Source: CAYONM01 sp964405325 (GTDB lineage Bacteria; Planctomycetota; UBA11346). Taken from it: DNA of 9,042 nucleotides. The translations under genes were made by a program, and so were the position numbers. Below the pieces are notes generated by a model. It was not told where the DNA came from. It searched no databases and saw nothing but the letters and a program-made list of their open reading frames with translations. Below, in pieces: positions 6,626 through 9,042 of the stretch (within the stretch, counting starts at the first letter, position 1; every line of letters begins with the position of its first letter). The DNA is taken from positions 1-9,042 of the forward strand of contig CAYONM010000157.1 of NCBI GenBank assembly GCA_964405325.1. The letters run 5' to 3'.

Positions 6626-6781
6626 GGGCCCGTCAATAAATAAAGGTAGCGTCTCACTTGATCTTTTGCCGCCCTTCTGCGTTGCTTATCGCTTACATAT
6701 ACTCGATATGCTCGCTCTTCGCGCCTTGAAGGATCGACAAAATCTCTGCGCGATCTGTAACGTTTATTTCTTTCCGCACCC
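6623..6781. repeat. MITE-like repeat, copy 1 of 2 (159 bp)
   Basis: The unit runs from TAAGGGCCCGTCAATAAATA to TTCTTTCCGCACCC. It is an exact tandem neighbour of the copy at 6782 and identical at 152 of 159 positions; all seven differences fall in 6645-6656. The unit is an imperfect palindrome from end to end. Its first three bases are the stop codon of the upstream lipoprotein gene. It encodes no credible protein. It sits between convergent genes, where it may also act as a transcript end. Confidence 0.9.
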
Positions 6782-6940
6782 TAAGGGCCCGTCAATAAAT
6801 AAACATTACATTTCGCTTGATCTTTTGCCGCCCTTCTGCGTTGCTTATCGCTTACATATACTCGATATGCTCGCTCTTCGCGCCTTGAAGGATCGACAAA
6901 ATCTCTGCGCGATCTGTAACGTTTATTTCTTTCCGCACCC
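6782..6940. repeat. MITE-like repeat, copy 2 of 2 (159 bp), followed by TAAG
   Basis: This is the second tandem copy. Terminal inverted arms 6782-6810 and 6915-6943 match at 21 of 29 positions, including AAATAAAC-x-TTACA on both sides. The centre is also imperfectly palindromic (CATATACTCGATATG). Copy 1 is worse paired at 6645-6656, so copy 2 looks closer to the intact element. TAAG occurs at 6623-6626, 6782-6785 and 6941-6944, bracketing each copy, as expected if it is a 4-bp target duplication. No transposase is present in the window, so mobilisation would have to be in trans. Confidence 0.88.
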
Positions 6941-6956
6941 TAAGCGGAGAAGCTTC

Positions 6957-7253
6957 CTAACGACCGATGGCGCGCACCCGTTCCTTGGCGCTGGTCGTCT
7001 CGAGATCGTCGGCCTCGGCATTTTCCGCATCGTCGAGCGTACTTTCGATACGCCGAGGATTCAGGTTCATCTCCGCCAGCGCCTCGCGTACACGCTCGAT
7101 GCTCATCGCCTCGCCAAGCACGGTAATCCCGTAATCACCACGGACATGATGCATCTTTTTGCTCTTGGCCAAGGCAGCGATGGCCAGCTGCGCATCAAGC
7201 CGCTCCTCCTCGCCCAAGGGATGATCAAAGTCGATTTCCAGTCGCATCACCAT
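6957..7253 (-). CDS. conserved-looking 98-residue protein of unknown function, downstream of the QueD-type gene
   Basis: I do not recognise the family. The protein is 98 residues, soluble and acidic, with no signal peptide. Residues 36-72 (HVRGDYGITVLGEA, then RVREALAEMNLNPRRIESTL) suggest a strand-helix-strand unit like a ferredoxin-type or ACT/HMA fold, but there is no CxxC metal motif. The tail (73-98) is charged and probably disordered. The start at 7253 has AAGGAG (7261-7266) exactly 7 bases upstream, a strong site lying in the end of the preceding gene, whose stop is 4 bases before this ATG. A nearby ATG at 7247 is possible. The strong ribosome binding site and tight spacing make it very likely real. 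It is the last gene of the cluster and runs into the tandem repeats. Confidence 0.8.
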   Translation of the reverse strand: MVMRLEIDFDHPLGEEERLDAQLAIAALAKSKKMHHVRGDYGITVLGEAMSIERVREALAEMNLNPRRIESTLDDAENAEADDLETTSAKERVRAIGR

Positions 7254-7257
7254 GCCA

Positions 7258-7665
7258 TCACTCCTTACGCAAACGAACCACGTTGTCATCGGTTTCGGCC
7301 AGCAGAACCTCATATAATTCCACGCCCGGCCACTGCGCCACCTCGCCAGCGATCCGTTGCCAAATCAGCTGGCTGAGATTCTCCATGGTCGTCGTATGCC
7401 CTTTGAACAACGGCACATCGTTCAGGAAATGGTGTTCGCACGGATCGACCACCTCCCGTTGCACCAGCTGGTACAGATCCATCACATTGCAGAAGAAACC
7501 GGTCTTCGGATCCGGCTCGCCACGCAGAGTGATCTCTAATCTATAATTATGGCCATGCAGGTTGGTACAGAGGCCATACACCTGCTTATTGGCCTTATCA
7601 TCCAACTGCGCACTGCACAACTGGTGGCTGGCCGAGAAATGGAAACGACGGGTCAGGTAATGCAT
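7258..7665 (-). CDS. queD: 6-carboxytetrahydropterin / 6-pyruvoyl-tetrahydropterin synthase family (QueD-type)
   Basis: 135 residues, a normal length for the family. These enzymes convert dihydroneopterin triphosphate either to 6-carboxytetrahydropterin (QueD, first dedicated step to queuosine/7-deazaguanine) or to 6-pyruvoyl-tetrahydropterin. Zinc ligands are visible as H14 in FHFSASHQL and H37/H39 in LHGHNY. C33, four residues before H37, is spaced like the catalytic Cys of E. coli QueD. CEHHFLNDVP (about 76-85) carries the conserved His, and ETDDN near the end carries the conserved Glu. No queC, queE or queF is in the window, so queD is the likelier but unproven role. No clear ribosome binding site is seen; the start at 7665 is fixed by the conserved N-terminal strand. 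It follows coaX by 31 bases. Confidence 0.92.
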   Translation of the reverse strand: MHYLTRRFHFSASHQLCSAQLDDKANKQVYGLCTNLHGHNYRLEITLRGEPDPKTGFFCNVMDLYQLVQREVVDPCEHHFLNDVPLFKGHTTTMENLSQLIWQRIAGEVAQWPGVELYEVLLAETDDNVVRLRKE

Positions 7666-7696
7666 GCGTGACAGTATCGCTACGGCGGCGGCCAGC

Positions 7697-8410
7697 TCAA
7701 ACGCTTCCCGCCGGCGGGCTCGACGCCGCCAGCAGTGCCATACCTCGGATCACCAGATCCGGCACCAGACGATGCGGTATCGCCAGCGCACCGTCACGGC
7801 AGCAAGTGGCGTAACCGCCGCTGATGAGCACCGCTTCGATACCAGTCGCTGCCTGGACCGCTCGGATCTGTGCCTGGAGCATGCCGAGAAAACCCGTCTG
7901 GACACCGGCAAGCATGCAATCAGCGGTCTCATGCCCCAACATCGAGCGATACGGATCCGCGCTCCACGGCACAGCCGGTAAAGCCGGGGCTCGGTGTGAC
8001 AAACCGGCCAGCATGGCATCGGGGCCTGGGGACAACTGTCCGCCGAGAAAGCGCGGCCAAGGTCGTCGCCATTGCCAGGCATCAACCACCGTGGCGGTTC
8101 CCAGACAAACGACCACGATGTCGGTCTCCAACTCGTGACAGGCAGCGACACCGGCACACTGACGGTCGAGGCCACAGCCGGGATAGGCTCCCAAGGCTGG
8201 CAAGGCCAATTCCGCTGCGGAACCAGCCCACGCGTCTCGAAAACGCGCCGCCCCGGCCTGCGAGACAGACAACACGCAGGCCGTCGACTCGTCGAAGGAG
8301 GCCAGACGCTCAGCCAGAGCAGGATCTTCATAGGCCAGACTGGTCACCACCTCCGGCGTGCACAGGCACGCCACCTTCAGGCGGCTGTTACCACAATCCG
8401 CAAGCAGCAT
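7697..8410 (-). CDS. coaX: type III pantothenate kinase
   Basis: 237 residues; phosphorylates pantothenate with ATP in the first step of coenzyme A synthesis. The type III (CoaX) family uses the acetate/sugar-kinase fold and a monovalent cation and, unlike type I enzymes, is not inhibited by CoA. Motifs in order: DCGNSRLK (5-12, phosphate binding), YPGCGLDR (76-83), GTATVVD (104-110), GGQLSPGPDAMLAGL (123-137), GVQTGFLG (169-176) and ISGGYA (196-201). All usual sites are present, so it should be active. The ATG overlaps the dut stop by one base (TGATG), implying one transcript and coupled translation. No other coenzyme A gene is in the window. Confidence 0.95.
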   Translation of the reverse strand: MLLADCGNSRLKVACLCTPEVVTSLAYEDPALAERLASFDESTACVLSVSQAGAARFRDAWAGSAAELALPALGAYPGCGLDRQCAGVAACHELETDIVVVCLGTATVVDAWQWRRPWPRFLGGQLSPGPDAMLAGLSHRAPALPAVPWSADPYRSMLGHETADCMLAGVQTGFLGMLQAQIRAVQAATGIEAVLISGGYATCCRDGALAIPHRLVPDLVIRGMALLAASSPPAGSV

Positions 8411-8862
8411 CAGGCCCGACCGGTAGAACCGAAACCGCCACGACCTCGGCTGGTCATGGCCAGATCGGCCATGGGCCGCAATTCAGCCCGGCTGACGGGC
8501 GCGACCACCAGCTGGGCGATACGCTCACCCCGCGCAATGAGGAAGGGCTGTGCGCCATGATTGATCAGGATCACCTGCAATTCACCCCGGTAATCGCTAT
8601 CGATCGTGCCAGGACTGTTGAGCACTGTCACACCATGCTTCAGTGCCAAACCGGATCGCGGTCGGACCTGGACCTCAAAGCCCGCAGGAATGGCCAGCGC
8701 CAAACCGGTGGGCACCAGGCAACGCTCACCCGGAGCCAGGCTGATCGGCTCGCTACAAGCAGCACGCACATCCAGGCCAGCCGCACCCGTGCTAGCGTAG
8801 TGGGGCATATCCAAGCCATCGGCGTGCGGGAGGATCTGGACATCGATACAGCAATCACTCAT
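8410..8862 (-). CDS. dut: deoxyuridine 5'-triphosphate nucleotidohydrolase (dUTPase)
   Basis: 150 residues, typical of the trimeric dUTPases. The enzyme hydrolyses dUTP to dUMP and pyrophosphate, keeping uracil out of DNA and supplying dUMP for thymidylate synthesis. All five motifs are visible: I STGAAGLDVRA (24-34), II PRSGLA (68-73), III GTIDSDYRGEL (85-95, with the catalytic Asp and the uracil-gating Tyr), IV RGERIAQLV (111-119) and V RGRGGFGSTG (139-148, the flexible C-terminal P-loop-like arm). The start at 8862 places motif I at the usual distance; no good ribosome binding site precedes it. It is the first gene of the visible minus-strand cluster. Confidence 0.97.
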   Translation of the reverse strand: MSDCCIDVQILPHADGLDMPHYASTGAAGLDVRAACSEPISLAPGERCLVPTGLALAIPAGFEVQVRPRSGLALKHGVTVLNSPGTIDSDYRGELQVILINHGAQPFLIARGERIAQLVVAPVSRAELRPMADLAMTSRGRGGFGSTGRA

Positions 8863-9042
8863 GGCGAACCGTTGTAGAGCCGTAGTCGTCTTTGGCCAGC
8901 GACGGCCAGCGACGGCGGTCAGGGCCAGTCAAAAGTATCCGTAAGGGCTATTCAGAAAAGACCATACCGGAAAATCGTACCTGACGTAGCTACTCCTCCC
9001 CAATCCCGCCATCGCATCATGGTGTCTCTCACAAAGGCGCGG
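8863..9042. other. 180-bp non-coding region upstream of dut
   Basis: It should contain the dut promoter, but I see no convincing -35/-10 pair. The only repeat is a short tandem one, GGCCAGCGAC twice (8893-8902 and 8903-8912). An ATG at 9019 opens a plus-strand frame that runs off the right edge after eight codons (MVSLTKAR). It has no ribosome binding site and cannot be called a gene from this window. Confidence 0.5.

Noticed and set aside
6623..6944. CRISPR array
   Set aside because: Only two long adjacent copies with no spacers, and the unit is a 159-bp palindrome.
6666..7376. 236-residue plus-strand open frame with a repeated PPFCVAYRLHILDML-type segment
   Set aside because: Its first half is the two 159-bp non-coding repeats read in frame, because 159 is a multiple of 3. 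Its second half is antisense to the 98-residue and QueD-type genes.
7870..8877. 335-residue plus-strand open frame opposite coaX and dut
   Set aside because: coaX and dut carry all their family motifs on the minus strand. The plus frame is Arg/Pro/Thr-rich with no domain.
8929..9042. Minus-strand frames open from the right edge (stops at 8952 and 8929)
   Set aside because: Two different frames stay open over this short span, neither with a recognisable motif, so a gene end cannot be called.

Overview
The window reads as a GC-rich Gram-negative bacterial chromosome segment. Three genes carry clean lipoprotein signal peptides, genes overlap by 1 to 4 bases, and several start codons have GGAG-type ribosome binding sites. 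No plasmid, phage, CRISPR or stable RNA signature is visible. The phylum cannot be fixed from the sequence. The URO-D-like protein paired with an AraC regulator, and the coiled-coil lipoproteins with a FlgT-like barrel, lean weakly towards the Planctomycetes/Verrucomicrobia/Lentisphaerae group; this is a guess from family memory, not a search result.

Layout. Positions 1-168 are non-coding and dense in inverted repeats. A divergent pair follows: a cupin/AraC regulator (169-948, minus) and a uroporphyrinogen-decarboxylase-like protein (1047-2297, plus), sharing a 98-bp control region. A 244-bp convergent gap carries a good minus-strand terminator (2391-2413). Next comes a 413-residue helical protein with an excisionase/MerR-type DNA-binding domain at its C-terminus (2542-3783, minus). 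It is divergent from a tightly overlapping operon of three predicted lipoproteins (3883-5283, 5280-5939, 5936-6625, plus). The first two are long coiled coils sharing a related C-terminal module. The third has a CsgG/LpoB/TolB-N-like alpha/beta pattern. Nested palindromes overlap the first start codon of this operon.

The lipoprotein operon converges on a minus-strand housekeeping cluster. Between them lie two tandem 159-bp copies of an imperfectly palindromic MITE-like repeat (6623-6940), the first beginning in the stop codon of the last lipoprotein gene. The cluster reads dut (dUTPase), coaX (type III pantothenate kinase), a QueD/6-pyruvoyl-tetrahydropterin synthase-type gene and a 98-residue unknown protein. 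Each gene starts within about 30 bp of the previous stop.

Functionally, dut, coaX and the QueD-type gene are basic nucleotide and cofactor metabolism. The most novel part is 2542-6625: an envelope lipoprotein set with no recognised system name, facing an unusual DNA-binding protein that may control it.
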